The position numbers and the translations under genes were made by a program. The notes beneath the pieces are model-generated. The model was not told the DNA's origin and did no database searches. It worked only from the letters and a program-made list of their open reading frames with translations. Positions 1 to 8,373 of a stretch of 64,000 bases of DNA are shown here, piece by piece (positions within the stretch are counted from its first letter, which is position 1; every line of letters starts with the position of its first letter). The stretch comes from Thermolongibacillus altinsuensis (GTDB lineage: Bacteria > Bacillota > Bacilli > Bacillales > Anoxybacillaceae), in NCBI RefSeq assembly GCF_004341205.1, contig NZ_SLUL01000008.1, positions 62,001 to 126,000 of the forward strand. Reading direction: 5' to 3'.

Positions 1-136
1 CAATGGTCTTTGCTTCCTTCCAAAACGATTGAGCATACAATGTGTTTGCAATGGCTTCATTTTGCCGGTTTCTTATTTCATCTGTCATATTGGCAATGAT
101 CATTTTCATTTCATGACGAAGCGCTTTTTTATCCAT
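1..136 (-). CDS. yqgN: 5-formyltetrahydrofolate cyclo-ligase, N-terminal fragment
   Basis: The first 45 codons of a minus-strand gene that runs off the left edge of the window. The ATG at 136 follows a strong GGGGGGAG ribosome binding site. The visible protein begins MDKKALRHEMK and continues through an R-x-x-Q-x-x-A helix to FWKEAKTI, the usual N-terminus of the 5-FTHF cyclo-ligase family. That family converts 5-formyl-THF to 5,10-methenyl-THF using ATP. In B. subtilis yqgN also follows an rpmG gene. The catalytic part is outside the window, so the assignment rests on the N-terminus and gene order. Confidence 0.75.
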   Translation of the reverse strand, partial: MDKKALRHEMKMIIANMTDEIRNRQNEAIANTLYAQSFWKEAKTI

Positions 137-151
137 TTTTTCTCCCCCCCT

Positions 152-187
152 AATAAAAAAGCAGCAGGAAATCGACTCCTACTGCTT
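152..187 (-). terminator. Terminator after rpmG
   Basis: On the minus strand a 10-bp stem (AGCAGTAGGA against TCCTGCTGCT, one G-T pair) at 160-187 is followed by a T-rich run. It overlaps the rpmG stop codon and separates rpmG from yqgN. Confidence 0.75.
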
Positions 188-335
188 ACTTTGTTTCACG
201 ATGAAGAGTTGCTTTTCTATCTCTTGGGCAATATTTTTTTAGCTCCAGACGATCTGGATTGTTGCGCTTATTTTTTGTTGTAATATAGTTGCGTTCGCCG
301 CATTCTGTGCATGCTAACGTAATATTTACACGCAT
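186..335 (-). CDS. rpmG: 50S ribosomal protein L33
   Basis: A 49-residue protein beginning [17 protein letters not shown] and ending TLHRETK, matching bacterial L33 along its length. It has the CxxC pair (C9, C12) and one later cysteine in KKYCPRDRK rather than a full second CxxC. B. subtilis RpmGA also has CPRD here, as far as I recall. The ATG at 335 follows a GGAGGGG site. L33 is a small component of the large ribosomal subunit near the E site. Confidence 0.93.
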   Translation of the reverse strand: MRVNITLACTECGERNYITTKNKRNNPDRLELKKYCPRDRKATLHRETK

Positions 336-418
336 GTTCTTTTCCCTCCAAACAATATTATATTGTAATCAGACCATTCTATGATACCATTTTTCTAAGG
401 CAATTTCCATATTAAATT

Positions 419-2812
419 TTAGGCATTTTGATATTGACGAATTTTCTTTATATAATATTTTGCCGTTTCCTTTGCTTTTTGTAAATCGGCTGCTTGCGAA
501 TAAATGGTTAATACAGGTTCATCTAATTCCGGCAAAATCAATGTCCACCCTCCATCTTCATGATATACCTTAATTCCATCGATGAAGTCAATTTTTCGCT
601 CATGCATTTCCGAAATTAATTTTCGCATGACCATTCCTCGTTCGCTCCATGGACAAGGAACGTGATGGCGCAGCAAATGAATGTTTGGAAGCAAAGCAAT
701 AAACGAGGACAGCGAGCATCGCTCAATCGATAAAAGCTGAATCATTTGTACACACGCATATAAGGCATCGAAACAAAAGTGAAAAGGATGTGAATTCATC
801 TTCAACATGTCTCGTCGCGTTTCGTTTACATAAACCACTTGACCGTTCAAACGCTCCGCCAATAGTTCCAACGCAGAAGAAGCATAAGAAGGAACAGCCA
901 CAACCCTATTCATGTTTACAAGCAATGAAGCAATGACATACAGAGATAATTTCTCCTCCGGCGTTATTTTGTTCCCTTGATCATCAAAAAGGTCAAAACT
1001 TTCCCCGTTTTTACAAAAAATAACAGCGAAATCTGCTTGTACTTCTTTCATTTTTCGTGCGATTTGCTCATCGCTTTCCTGTTCCATAAAAACAACGTCA
1101 CAATTTAATCGGTTTAACGTGTTTACAATTACTTCTTTCATTGCAAAATGGCTGCAAACAAGCGCCTTAAACCTCTTATAAGGGGAGAGATCAACCTGTT
1201 TGATCAAAGCGCGAACATACTCTTCATCCGTCTCAAATCCATCCACACATGTTCCGATTCTCTCAAGAGATATGCGTCGAATATTTTCTTGAGCGAGCAT
1301 ATTCTCTAATTTTTTTTCCGTTGTTGAATCGATTGGATATCCGTTCTCGTCATAAAAATCAATAATCACTTCGTTTTCTCGTTCGTTTGTAAAAAGAAAT
1401 ACTCCTCCTCGATAATTTTTTTTTGCTAACGTATAACGAAACGCTGGTAATAGCGTAGAACCATATTCATTTGTATCAATTCCGCATGCATGCATCGCTT
1501 GGGTAAATACCGTTTGAAGCAGTCTCGAAAATGGATGATGATCCGAACCAATAAGCACTTGATCTCCAACATCGTGCATACTTCCATAAGCGGAAGCGAT
1601 TTTGGCAACAAACTCGGGAGTCATTTCAATATTGGCGCTTCCCTTTATCCCAAATTTTCCAAACAGTGAAGGTTTAAATTTTTTTCCCCACATGAGTGAT
1701 TGGTTAACGGTTGCCCCTTTCGTCAATAATTTTCCCGGCCAAATTTTAACGGATGGCTTTACTTTTACCTTATCGTTTAATTTGCATTGCGTTCCAATCA
1801 CGGTATCATCTAAAATTTCGCTATTTTTTCCGATGTACACTTTGTCCGCAACAATTGTACCTCTCAATTCGCTATTTCGATCCACATACACATTTGGCCA
1901 AAGAACGCTTCGCTTGACGGAAGCATGTTCGCCAATGACCGAACGAGGACCAATCACCGTACAAGGTTCAATTTTTGCATGTTTGTGAATGACCACATCA
2001 TCGCCAATGAAAACAGGCCCATTGATCGTTGCTCCCTCTTCAATATAAACGTTGTTCCCCACCCATACGTTGGGAGCAATCTCTTTTCCGCTCAACGGAA
2101 TACAAATTTTTCCTTGAAAAACATCAAGGTGTGTTTGATGATATTGTTCAATGGCGCCAATGTCCGACCAATATCCATTACCAAGAAAACCATATAGGTT
2201 TTCTCCGCTTTCGAGTAAAGTCGGGAATAAATGTTGACCAAAATCATAGTGGATGGCTTCTTCCATATATTCAAAAATCTTCTGTTCAAAAATGTAAATT
2301 CCCGTATTCACCGTATCACTATATACTTCATTCCATTTAGGTTTTTCAACAAAACGCTGGATTTTTCCGTTTTGATCTGTGATGATTCCACCGTACGAAA
2401 GAGGATATGCTTCATGGTGCATTAAAATTGTGGCGATTGATTTTTTGGAGAAATGAAAGTGGATGGCTTCTGCTAGGTTAAAGTCGGTAATGGTATCTGC
2501 ACTAATGACAACAAACGTGTCATCTAAAAAAGATTGGGCGTGTTTCACACTCCCTGCTGTGCCAAGCGGCGTCGTTTCTTCAAAATAATAAAGATGCACA
2601 CCAAAGCGGCTTCCGTCCCCGAAATAATGCTGAATTTTGTCGCTTAAATATTGAACCGTTACAGCAATTTCGGTAATGCCAAATTTTTTTAACCACTCGA
2701 TGCTATATTCCATAACGGGTTTATTCATAACCGGTACCATTGGCTTTGGAACATGACAGGTAAGCGGGCGCAGTCGCGTTCCTCTCCCTCCCGCCATAAT
2801 GACCGCTTTCAC
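419..2812 (-). CDS. Sugar-phosphate nucleotidyltransferase fused to a degenerate phosphomutase-like domain
   Basis: A 797-residue protein. The N-terminal ~230 residues are a nucleotidyltransferase with the signature MAGGRGTRLRPLT and the KPM motif. A hexapeptide-repeat (left-handed beta helix) stretch follows to about residue 370. The C-terminal ~420 residues follow the phosphoglucomutase/phosphomannomutase layout, but the expected catalytic motifs are missing (see findings). The family is usually annotated mannose-1-phosphate guanylyltransferase. I chose the GTG at 2812 because GGGAGGGG lies just upstream and the protein then begins VKAVIMAGG; an upstream ATG would add 26 unrelated residues. 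Likely role: NDP-sugar supply for surface glycans. The exact sugar is not determinable. Confidence 0.8.
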   Translation of the reverse strand: MKAVIMAGGRGTRLRPLTCHVPKPMVPVMNKPVMEYSIEWLKKFGITEIAVTVQYLSDKIQHYFGDGSRFGVHLYYFEETTPLGTAGSVKHAQSFLDDTFVVISADTITDFNLAEAIHFHFSKKSIATILMHHEAYPLSYGGIITDQNGKIQRFVEKPKWNEVYSDTVNTGIYIFEQKIFEYMEEAIHYDFGQHLFPTLLESGENLYGFLGNGYWSDIGAIEQYHQTHLDVFQGKICIPLSGKEIAPNVWVGNNVYIEEGATINGPVFIGDDVVIHKHAKIEPCTVIGPRSVIGEHASVKRSVLWPNVYVDRNSELRGTIVADKVYIGKNSEILDDTVIGTQCKLNDKVKVKPSVKIWPGKLLTKGATVNQSLMWGKKFKPSLFGKFGIKGSANIEMTPEFVAKIASAYGSMHDVGDQVLIGSDHHPFSRLLQTVFTQAMHACGIDTNEYGSTLLPAFRYTLAKKNYRGGVFLFTNERENEVIIDFYDENGYPIDSTTEKKLENMLAQENIRRISLERIGTCVDGFETDEEYVRALIKQVDLSPYKRFKALVCSHFAMKEVIVNTLNRLNCDVVFMEQESDEQIARKMKEVQADFAVIFCKNGESFDLFDDQGNKITPEEKLSLYVIASLLVNMNRVVAVPSYASSALELLAERLNGQVVYVNETRRDMLKMNSHPFHFCFDALYACVQMIQLLSIERCSLSSFIALLPNIHLLRHHVPCPWSERGMVMRKLISEMHERKIDFIDGIKVYHEDGGWTLILPELDEPVLTIYSQAADLQKAKETAKYYIKKIRQYQNA

Positions 2813-2968
2813 TAAAAATCCCCTCCCACGATCCGTCATCTTGCGGTTTAGCATTTGTTTCATCATATCATTGTTCCAAAAGTCGAACAATATATGAAAA
2901 TTGTCGATTGAAAAACAAAATGGTGCAACGTTACATTACTTATATGTATAATGGAATGGGGTGGAAAT

Positions 2969-3328
2969 ATGAACAGTATGATGGAATATACAATCTTTGC
3001 GCTCATTGGCTTTTCCATTATTCTTTTATTCGTTTCTTTTTTTCGAAAAGACCGTGTGAAAGAAATTGAAGAGCAATTGGATCAGCTCACGTTATCGACC
3101 ATGCAAGAAATATATCAAATCAAAAAACGATTAAAAGCGTTAGAAGAAGAATTATTGATGAGCGAAGAGGATTGGATCAAACCAACTCACACGTATTCCA
3201 AACAAGAAAAAATTTTTTTACTGTACAAGCAAGGGCTGTCTAATGAACAAATTGCTCGACAAATTGGATTGCCAATTGAAGAAGTGAACATGATCATTCA
3301 ACGAATGATGGCGAGGAATGAGAAATGA
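2969..3328 (+). CDS. Small membrane-anchored protein with a C-terminal helix-turn-helix-like segment
   Basis: A 119-residue protein. Residues about 5-24 form one hydrophobic membrane segment. A charged coiled-coil stretch follows (VKEIEEQLDQLTLSTMQEI). The C-terminus, YKQGLSNEQIARQIGLPIEEV, resembles a resolvase/sigma-type helix-turn-helix. The ATG at 2969 is preferred over one at 2951 because GGGGTGG sits five bases upstream. It overlaps the next gene by four bases (ATGA), so the two are probably translationally coupled. By position next to the pst locus it may correspond to B. subtilis yqzD. That is a synteny guess, and the function is unknown. Confidence 0.7.
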   Translation: MNSMMEYTIFALIGFSIILLFVSFFRKDRVKEIEEQLDQLTLSTMQEIYQIKKRLKALEEELLMSEEDWIKPTHTYSKQEKIFLLYKQGLSNEQIARQIGLPIEEVNMIIQRMMARNEK

Positions 3329-3741
3329 ACAAAACAACCATTCGTGCGTTTGCTGCCGGGATTTTATTTGCGACAACCGCGATCGGAACCGTTCAATATT
3401 ATGTGAAACCCAGTTCGATCAATGAAAAGAAAACGAACGATCAGCTTGTAACCATCAAAAAAGAAGAATACGAAAAGTTGCTAAGGATAAAGGAAGCAAG
3501 TGAAAAACACCCGAAACCGTCCGAACAAAAAACAACCTATGTGTACACGTTAATCATTAAAAAAGGGGAAGCGAGCCGCGAGATCGCTCATCGGCTTGAA
3601 CAAGCAAAAATCATTCAAAACGCAAAATCGTTTCTCACCTATTTAGAACATAAACATTTAACGCGAAAAATTCGCCCTGGTACATATACAGTAATAAGCG
3701 AAATGACGTATGAAGAGATTGAAAAACTCATTACAAAATAA
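3325..3741 (+). CDS. Exported protein with a YceG/MltG-like N-terminal subdomain
   Basis: A 138-residue protein with an N-terminal hydrophobic segment (residues about 7-25) that could be a signal anchor. The C-terminal ~65 residues (VYTLIIKKGEASREIAHRLEQA ... RPGTYTV) resemble the LysM-like subdomain of MltG endolytic transglycosylases. The catalytic transglycosylase part is absent, so the enzyme activity should not be assumed. It is coupled to the upstream gene by a 4-bp overlap and may correspond to B. subtilis yqzC by position. Confidence 0.65.
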   Translation: MNKTTIRAFAAGILFATTAIGTVQYYVKPSSINEKKTNDQLVTIKKEEYEKLLRIKEASEKHPKPSEQKTTYVYTLIIKKGEASREIAHRLEQAKIIQNAKSFLTYLEHKHLTRKIRPGTYTVISEMTYEEIEKLITK

Positions 3742-3773
3742 CCGAGCTGCCTTTTATTGCGAAGGCAGCTCGG
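3742..3773. terminator. Bidirectional hairpin between convergent genes
   Basis: A perfect 12-bp stem (CCGAGCTGCCTT / AAGGCAGCTCGG) lies between the plus-strand gene ending at 3741 and phoU ending at 3782. The flanking T-runs are weak, so termination efficiency is uncertain. Confidence 0.6.
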
Positions 3774-3781
3774 CATCTTGG

Positions 3782-4441
3782 TTAGTCATTTAAATCGTAA
3801 TGTCTTCCTTTCACCAAATAAAACACATTTTCCGCAACGTTTGTTGCATGGTCTGCTACACGTTCAATATAGCGAGCAACGAACGATAATTGTGTAATTT
3901 GTGACATTGCATCTGGATGAACTTGTGTCCGCTCAAGCAATTCGCGAATCGTTTCACCGTACAATCGATCGACTTCATCGTCCATATCCGCCACTTTTTT
4001 CGCTGATACAACATCTTCTTCATAATACGCTTTTAACGAAAGAGAAAGCATTTCCACGGCAATACGATGCATCTCCTCAATTTTTTCCAACGAAATAATA
4101 AACGGTTGTTCACCGATGCGAATCGCTGATTTTGCAATATTGACGGCAAAATCGGCCATCCGTTCAACATCGGTTGAAATTTTAATGGCAACAATGATTC
4201 TCCGTAAATCAATTGCCACTGGCTGTTGCTTTGCAATAAGCAAAATCGCAAAATCGTTAATCTCTTCATCAAGCAAGTCTATTTTCGAGTCGTTGTCTAA
4301 CACTTGCAAGGCTAAATCGATATTTTTTGTTTGCAAAGCCTCAAACGATTGGCTTAACGCAATTTCCGCCAAACTCCCAATTTCCAATAACTTTTCTCGC
4401 AACGTATTTAAATCATAATGAAATTTTTCACGTACAGCCAT
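3782..4441 (-). CDS. phoU: Phosphate signalling and transport regulator PhoU
   Basis: A 219-residue, all-helical protein of normal PhoU length. It shows the duplicated helical layout with the E/D-x-x-x-D type metal-binding clusters (for example DVERMADFAVNIAKSA and RYIERVADHATNVAENV). PhoU links the Pst transporter to the PhoR kinase in phosphate-replete cells. The ATG at 4441 follows GGAGGGAG; an upstream extension of 47 residues is unrelated to the family and runs through the pstB terminator. It is the last gene of the pst cluster and is separated from pstB by a strong terminator hairpin. B. subtilis lacks a typical phoU here, to my knowledge, so this resembles the Geobacillus arrangement. 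Confidence 0.93.
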   Translation of the reverse strand: MAVREKFHYDLNTLREKLLEIGSLAEIALSQSFEALQTKNIDLALQVLDNDSKIDLLDEEINDFAILLIAKQQPVAIDLRRIIVAIKISTDVERMADFAVNIAKSAIRIGEQPFIISLEKIEEMHRIAVEMLSLSLKAYYEEDVVSAKKVADMDDEVDRLYGETIRELLERTQVHPDAMSQITQLSFVARYIERVADHATNVAENVFYLVKGRHYDLND

Positions 4442-4468
4442 CAAGCTCCCTCCTGTAAAATAGTTTTG

Positions 4469-4501
4469 AAAAAATCGTGCGAATGGCTCGCACGATTTTT
4501 T
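4469..4501 (-). terminator. Terminator/attenuator between pstB and phoU
   Basis: A perfect 14-bp stem (AAAAAATCGTGCGA / TCGCACGATTTTTT) with a 5-nt loop and its own T-run. It overlaps the pstB stop codon. It probably reduces phoU transcription relative to pstB. Confidence 0.85.
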
Positions 4502-5315
4502 ATCCGAATCGTCCTGTAATATAATCTTCTGTTCGTTTGTCAGATGGATTGGAGAACAATTTGTCTGTGTCGCTATACTCAATGACTTCTCCGTTTAAGA
4601 AGAACGCTGTTTTGTCAGAAATACGTGCCGCCTGCTGCATGTTATGTGTAACAATGATGATGCTGTAGTTTTTCTTCAACTCTTGAACTAGCTCTTCTAC
4701 TTTCAGCGTCGAAATTGGGTCGAGCGCTGATGTCGGCTCATCCATTAAAATAACATCCGGCTCAATGGCTAAACAGCGCGCAATGCATAAACGCTGTTGC
4801 TGTCCACCTGATAAGCTGTAAGCGTTGGCATGAAGACGATCTTTCACCTCATCCCAAATCGCTGCCCCACGTAGGCTACGCTCAACGATTTCATCTAAAA
4901 TTTTCTTATCGCGAATTCCATGAATACGCGGACCGTAAGCGACGTTATCGTAAATAGATTTTGGGAATGGATTTGGCTTTTGGAATACCATCCCTACTTG
5001 TGTGCGCAATTCTTCAACACGGTAAGACTTATCAAAAATGTTGCGCCCGCGGTACGTAATCTCTCCTGATATGCGCACATTTGGAACTAACTCAATCATT
5101 CGATTTAACGTTTTAATGTACGTTGATTTTCCGCAACCGGAAGGACCGATGATCGCTGTCACTTCATTTTCGTAAATATCTAAATCAATATTTTTTAACG
5201 CATGATGTTCACCATACCATAAGTTTAAGTTTTTCGTACGATATACAATATTTTTTTCGCATTTTTCCTCTTCCGTCTTCTTGTTCTTTCTTTCTTTCGC
5301 AACCGCTAATTCCAT
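4500..5315 (-). CDS. pstB: Phosphate ABC transporter ATP-binding protein PstB
   Basis: A 271-residue ATPase. Walker A is GPSGCGKST, the signature is LSGGQQQR, and Walker B is [13 protein letters not shown], followed by the switch histidine in [10 protein letters not shown]. The protein powers phosphate import through PstC and PstA at the membrane. The N-terminus carries about 25 charged residues ([12 protein letters not shown]) before the ABC domain. The ATG at 5315 is preferred; a TTG lies one codon upstream. It follows pstA in the operon by about 30 bases. Confidence 0.96.
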   Translation of the reverse strand: MELAVAKERKNKKTEEEKCEKNIVYRTKNLNLWYGEHHALKNIDLDIYENEVTAIIGPSGCGKSTYIKTLNRMIELVPNVRISGEITYRGRNIFDKSYRVEELRTQVGMVFQKPNPFPKSIYDNVAYGPRIHGIRDKKILDEIVERSLRGAAIWDEVKDRLHANAYSLSGGQQQRLCIARCLAIEPDVILMDEPTSALDPISTLKVEELVQELKKNYSIIIVTHNMQQAARISDKTAFFLNGEVIEYSDTDKLFSNPSDKRTEDYITGRFG

Positions 5316-5346
5316 CAATAAAGTCCCCTTTCATTTCACCCAAGGA

Positions 5347-6228
5347 TTAATAACGCTTTTGAAACTTATTGCGAATGAACACGGCAATGGAGTTCATAAA
5401 AATTAACACGACAAGCAACACGACAATCCCCGCTGCGGCAACATGTTGAAACTCTTCCTGCGGTCTTCCTGTCCAGTTATAAATTTGCATTGGCATAACC
5501 GTAAACGTATCAAGAATTCCGTTTGGCAAGTAAGCAATGAACGTCGGAATTCCCAATACAACAAGAGGCGCTGTTTCACCAATGGCACGGGATAATGCTA
5601 AAATACTGCCCGTTAAAATCCCTGGAATGGCTGCAGGTAATACAATTCGATAAATCGTTTGCCATTTTGTCGCTCCCATTCCATATGAAGCTTCGCGCAA
5701 TTGATTCGGCACCGCACGAATCGCTTCTTGTGCCGCTACGACGATGACAGGAAGAACCAACAAGCTCATTGTCAAACCAGCGGCAAGAACGCTACGACCA
5801 AGTCCTAGTTCACGAACAAAAATCGTTAACCCTAACAACCCAAAAACGATTGACGGAACACCGGCTAAGTTCGAAATATTGGTTTGAATAAAATCCGTAA
5901 AACGATTTTTCTTCGCATACTCTTCTAAATAAATGGCTGTACCCACGCCTAAAATTAAAGAAACCGGAGCAACGATCACCATCAACCAAAGAGAGCCAAC
6001 CAATCCCGCTTTAATTCCCGCTCGCTCCGGTCGACGGGAAGGGAAATTCTGCAAAAAGTCAGCATCGAGCCAGCCAATTGCTTGAGTGAATATCCGATAT
6101 AGAAGTACGACTAAGACGATCAGTCCAAACAATGTCGAAAGAAAGAAAATAAATTTAAAAAAGTTGTTTTTTATGATCCGACCCATCATGTTTTGAACAA
6201 CTTTTTGTTTATCCACTAACTTTTCCAT
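5347..6228 (-). CDS. pstA: Phosphate ABC transporter permease PstA
   Basis: A 293-residue membrane protein with six predicted membrane segments and the binding-protein-dependent permease loop (EASYGMGATKWQTIYRIVLPAA, EAA motif). It pairs with PstC to form the phosphate channel. The ATG at 6228 lies two bases from the pstC stop codon and uses a GGGAGG site inside the end of pstC, so translation is probably coupled. Confidence 0.95.
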   Translation of the reverse strand: MEKLVDKQKVVQNMMGRIIKNNFFKFIFFLSTLFGLIVLVVLLYRIFTQAIGWLDADFLQNFPSRRPERAGIKAGLVGSLWLMVIVAPVSLILGVGTAIYLEEYAKKNRFTDFIQTNISNLAGVPSIVFGLLGLTIFVRELGLGRSVLAAGLTMSLLVLPVIVVAAQEAIRAVPNQLREASYGMGATKWQTIYRIVLPAAIPGILTGSILALSRAIGETAPLVVLGIPTFIAYLPNGILDTFTVMPMQIYNWTGRPQEEFQHVAAAGIVVLLVVLIFMNSIAVFIRNKFQKRY

Positions 6229-6230
6229 GA

Positions 6231-7181
6231 TTAATATTCCTCCCTAAAGCGACGAGAAATATATTGCGCAAGCAAGTTCATCAACAACGTAAAGACAAAC
6301 AACGTCATCCCTACCGCATAAATGCTGTAATACACTGTTGTACCGTAACCCGCATCACCTGTCGTCACTTGCACGATATAAGCGGTTAACGTTTGAATCG
6401 ATTGCGTGACGTCAAACGTAAACACCGGAGATGAACCGCCTGCGACTGCGACGATCATCGTTTCACCAACAGCGCGTGAAATCGCCAGCATGAATGATGC
6501 CGCAATACCTGAAGTCGCTGCAGGAAGGACCACTTTAAGCGCTACTTCCAATTTGGTTGAACCAAGTCCAAGCGCTCCTTCGCGAATGGCATTTGGTACC
6601 GAACTCATCGCATCTTCTGATAATGACGCAACCATTGGAATAATCATAATTCCCATGACAATTCCCGGACTTAATGCATTAAAAATCCCTAAATCCGGAA
6701 TAAATTTTTGCAACAGCGGTGTAACAAACGTTAACGCAAAAAATCCGTATACAATCGTCGGAATTCCAGCTAGTACTTCTAATATCGGTTTAATGATCCG
6801 CCGCGACTTCTCAGATGCATATTCACTCAAGTAAATCGCTGACGCTAAGCCAACTGGGATGGCGACAATCATCGCAATTCCCGTCGTTAACAGCGTACCT
6901 GTTACGAGCGGAGCAATTCCAAACGAACCTTCTTCCTCATTCCATGGCAACCACTCTTTGCTTGTCAAAAATTCGACGATCGATACACGCTCAAAAAAGA
7001 TGAATGTTTCAAATAAAAGCGTAAATAAAATACCAAGAGTTGTTAAAATCGAAACGATCGCCGTCAACAACAATAATTTGGGCATTAACCATTCAACAAA
7101 CTGCTGTCCGCCTTGTTTTTTTTTATTCTCTTTAATCATTTCACGGACAGAATACGAACGATGATCATCTGTCATAGCCAT
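6231..7181 (-). CDS. pstC: Phosphate ABC transporter permease PstC
   Basis: A 316-residue permease. A cytoplasmic N-terminus of about 35 residues precedes six predicted membrane segments, and the EAA loop reads EGALGLGSTKLEVALKVVLPAA. It is the PstA partner. The ATG at 7181 is preceded by AAAGGGG; a second in-frame ATG two codons later is equally possible. A perfect hairpin separates it from pstS, which would let pstS be expressed at a higher level than the membrane components. Confidence 0.95.
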   Translation of the reverse strand: MAMTDDHRSYSVREMIKENKKKQGGQQFVEWLMPKLLLLTAIVSILTTLGILFTLLFETFIFFERVSIVEFLTSKEWLPWNEEEGSFGIAPLVTGTLLTTGIAMIVAIPVGLASAIYLSEYASEKSRRIIKPILEVLAGIPTIVYGFFALTFVTPLLQKFIPDLGIFNALSPGIVMGIMIIPMVASLSEDAMSSVPNAIREGALGLGSTKLEVALKVVLPAATSGIAASFMLAISRAVGETMIVAVAGGSSPVFTFDVTQSIQTLTAYIVQVTTGDAGYGTTVYYSIYAVGMTLFVFTLLMNLLAQYISRRFREEY

Positions 7182-7212
7182 TTAGTGAAAACCCCTTTCC
7201 ATTTCATGGCAA

Positions 7213-7243
7213 GATGAGAAGCAATACGATATTGCTTCTCATC
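7213..7243 (-). terminator. pstS-pstC intercistronic hairpin
   Basis: A perfect 14-bp stem (GATGAGAAGCAATA / TATTGCTTCTCATC) with a 3-nt loop, directly after pstS. No T-run follows on the minus strand, so it is better read as an mRNA-stabilising or attenuating hairpin than a full terminator. Such structures are known between pstS and pstC in other Bacillaceae. Confidence 0.7.
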
Positions 7244-7256
7244 TTTTACAACTTAA

Positions 7257-8228
7257 TTATTTTAATCCTTCAAGCTTTTTCAATTGTTCTTGATATTGTT
7301 CTTCAGGAAGAGCAACATAACCAACTTCTTCCGCAAACTCTGCACCGTTTTCTAAAATAAATTTAGCAAAATCATACACTTGTGCTTTTTCTTTTAACGA
7401 TTTGACGTTCACATATGTGAACAATGGACGAGAAAGTGGCGTATATTTACCGCTTTGAATCGTTTCATGTGTCGGCTCAACAGGTCCGTTTCCAGCATCG
7501 ATTGGAACGACTTTTAATTTATCTTTATTTTCAAGATAGTAAGCAAAACCGAAGAAGCCGATTGCGTTTTTATCGCCTGCGACACCTTGAACAAGAACGT
7601 TATCGTCTTCCGATAACTGCGCTGTTTTATTTAATGGTTTTTCTTCAAGAATAACTTCATTAAAATAGTCAAATGTACCAGAGTCATGTCCTGGAGAGAA
7701 GAACTTAATTTCTTCATCTGGCCACCCTTCGCGAATGTCTGACCATTTTACTTTGTCATTGCCGCTTACTGCGCCAGATGTCCACATTTTCTTTAATTCC
7801 TCTACTGTTAAATGATCAACCCAATCGTTCTCTTTGTTCACAACAATAGAAATACCATCGAACGCAACTTTGAACTCTTCAAACTCGATCCCATTGTCTT
7901 GTGCTGCCTTTTTCTCTTCGTCTTTAATCGGACGAGAAGCGTTGCTGAAATCTGTTTCGCCTTTTGTAAACTTTTCAAAGCCGCCGCCTGTACCAGATAC
8001 ACCGACAGAAACTTGTACATTTGGTTGCTCGATCATATATTCTTCTGCGATTGCTTCCATAATAGGGAATACTGTTGAAGAGCCATCCATTGCGACATTC
8101 CCTTGAAGTTGTTTTTGATCCGCTGCCCCTTCATCTTTTCCTGCATCTTGGCCGCCTCCACATGCCGCCGTAAATGCCATCACCGTGCTCGTCATTGCTG
8201 AAAGTGCTAAAAACTTAAATTTTTTCAT
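7257..8228 (-). CDS. pstS: Phosphate-binding lipoprotein PstS
   Basis: A 323-residue extracellular phosphate-binding protein. The signal peptide (MKKFKFLALSAMTSTVMAF) ends in TAAC before GGG, a lipobox whose -3 residue is threonine rather than the usual leucine. The family motifs DGSSTVFPI and SGTGGGFEKF, which contact phosphate, are present. The ATG at 8228 is supported by AGGGGGA and by the signal peptide; a longer frame of 27 residues lies in the promoter. It is the first gene of the pst operon, under a PhoP-box promoter. Confidence 0.95.
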   Translation of the reverse strand: MKKFKFLALSAMTSTVMAFTAACGGGQDAGKDEGAADQKQLQGNVAMDGSSTVFPIMEAIAEEYMIEQPNVQVSVGVSGTGGGFEKFTKGETDFSNASRPIKDEEKKAAQDNGIEFEEFKVAFDGISIVVNKENDWVDHLTVEELKKMWTSGAVSGNDKVKWSDIREGWPDEEIKFFSPGHDSGTFDYFNEVILEEKPLNKTAQLSEDDNVLVQGVAGDKNAIGFFGFAYYLENKDKLKVVPIDAGNGPVEPTHETIQSGKYTPLSRPLFTYVNVKSLKEKAQVYDFAKFILENGAEFAEEVGYVALPEEQYQEQLKKLEGLK

Positions 8229-8273
8229 CGACAAATTCCCCCTAATTTCTCTGCGTTTTGTCCCACGAGTTTT

Positions 8274-8327
8274 AGCATAAAGGAAGCGTATTAAATCCGT
8301 TTTAATCAAATGTTAAGCTTTTGTAAA
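8274..8327 (-). promoter_or_regulatory. PhoP-activated promoter of pstS
   Basis: On the minus strand four 6-base repeats, TTTACA, TTAACA, TTAAAA and TTAATA, are spaced by exactly five bases (8289-8327). They match the B. subtilis PhoP box TT(A/T/C)ACA at 11-bp periodicity. Nine bases separate the last repeat from the -10-like TATGCT (8274-8279). No good -35 is present, as expected for a PhoP-dependent promoter. Confidence 0.85.
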
Positions 8328-8373
8328 TTTAAACTCCCTATGTTTAGATTGCCTATCACGATTCAATGTTATT

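Noticed and set aside
1602-1988. 128-codon open frame on the plus strand opposite the nucleotidyltransferase
   Set aside because: It is antisense to a clear gene, lacks a ribosome binding site and has no family resemblance.
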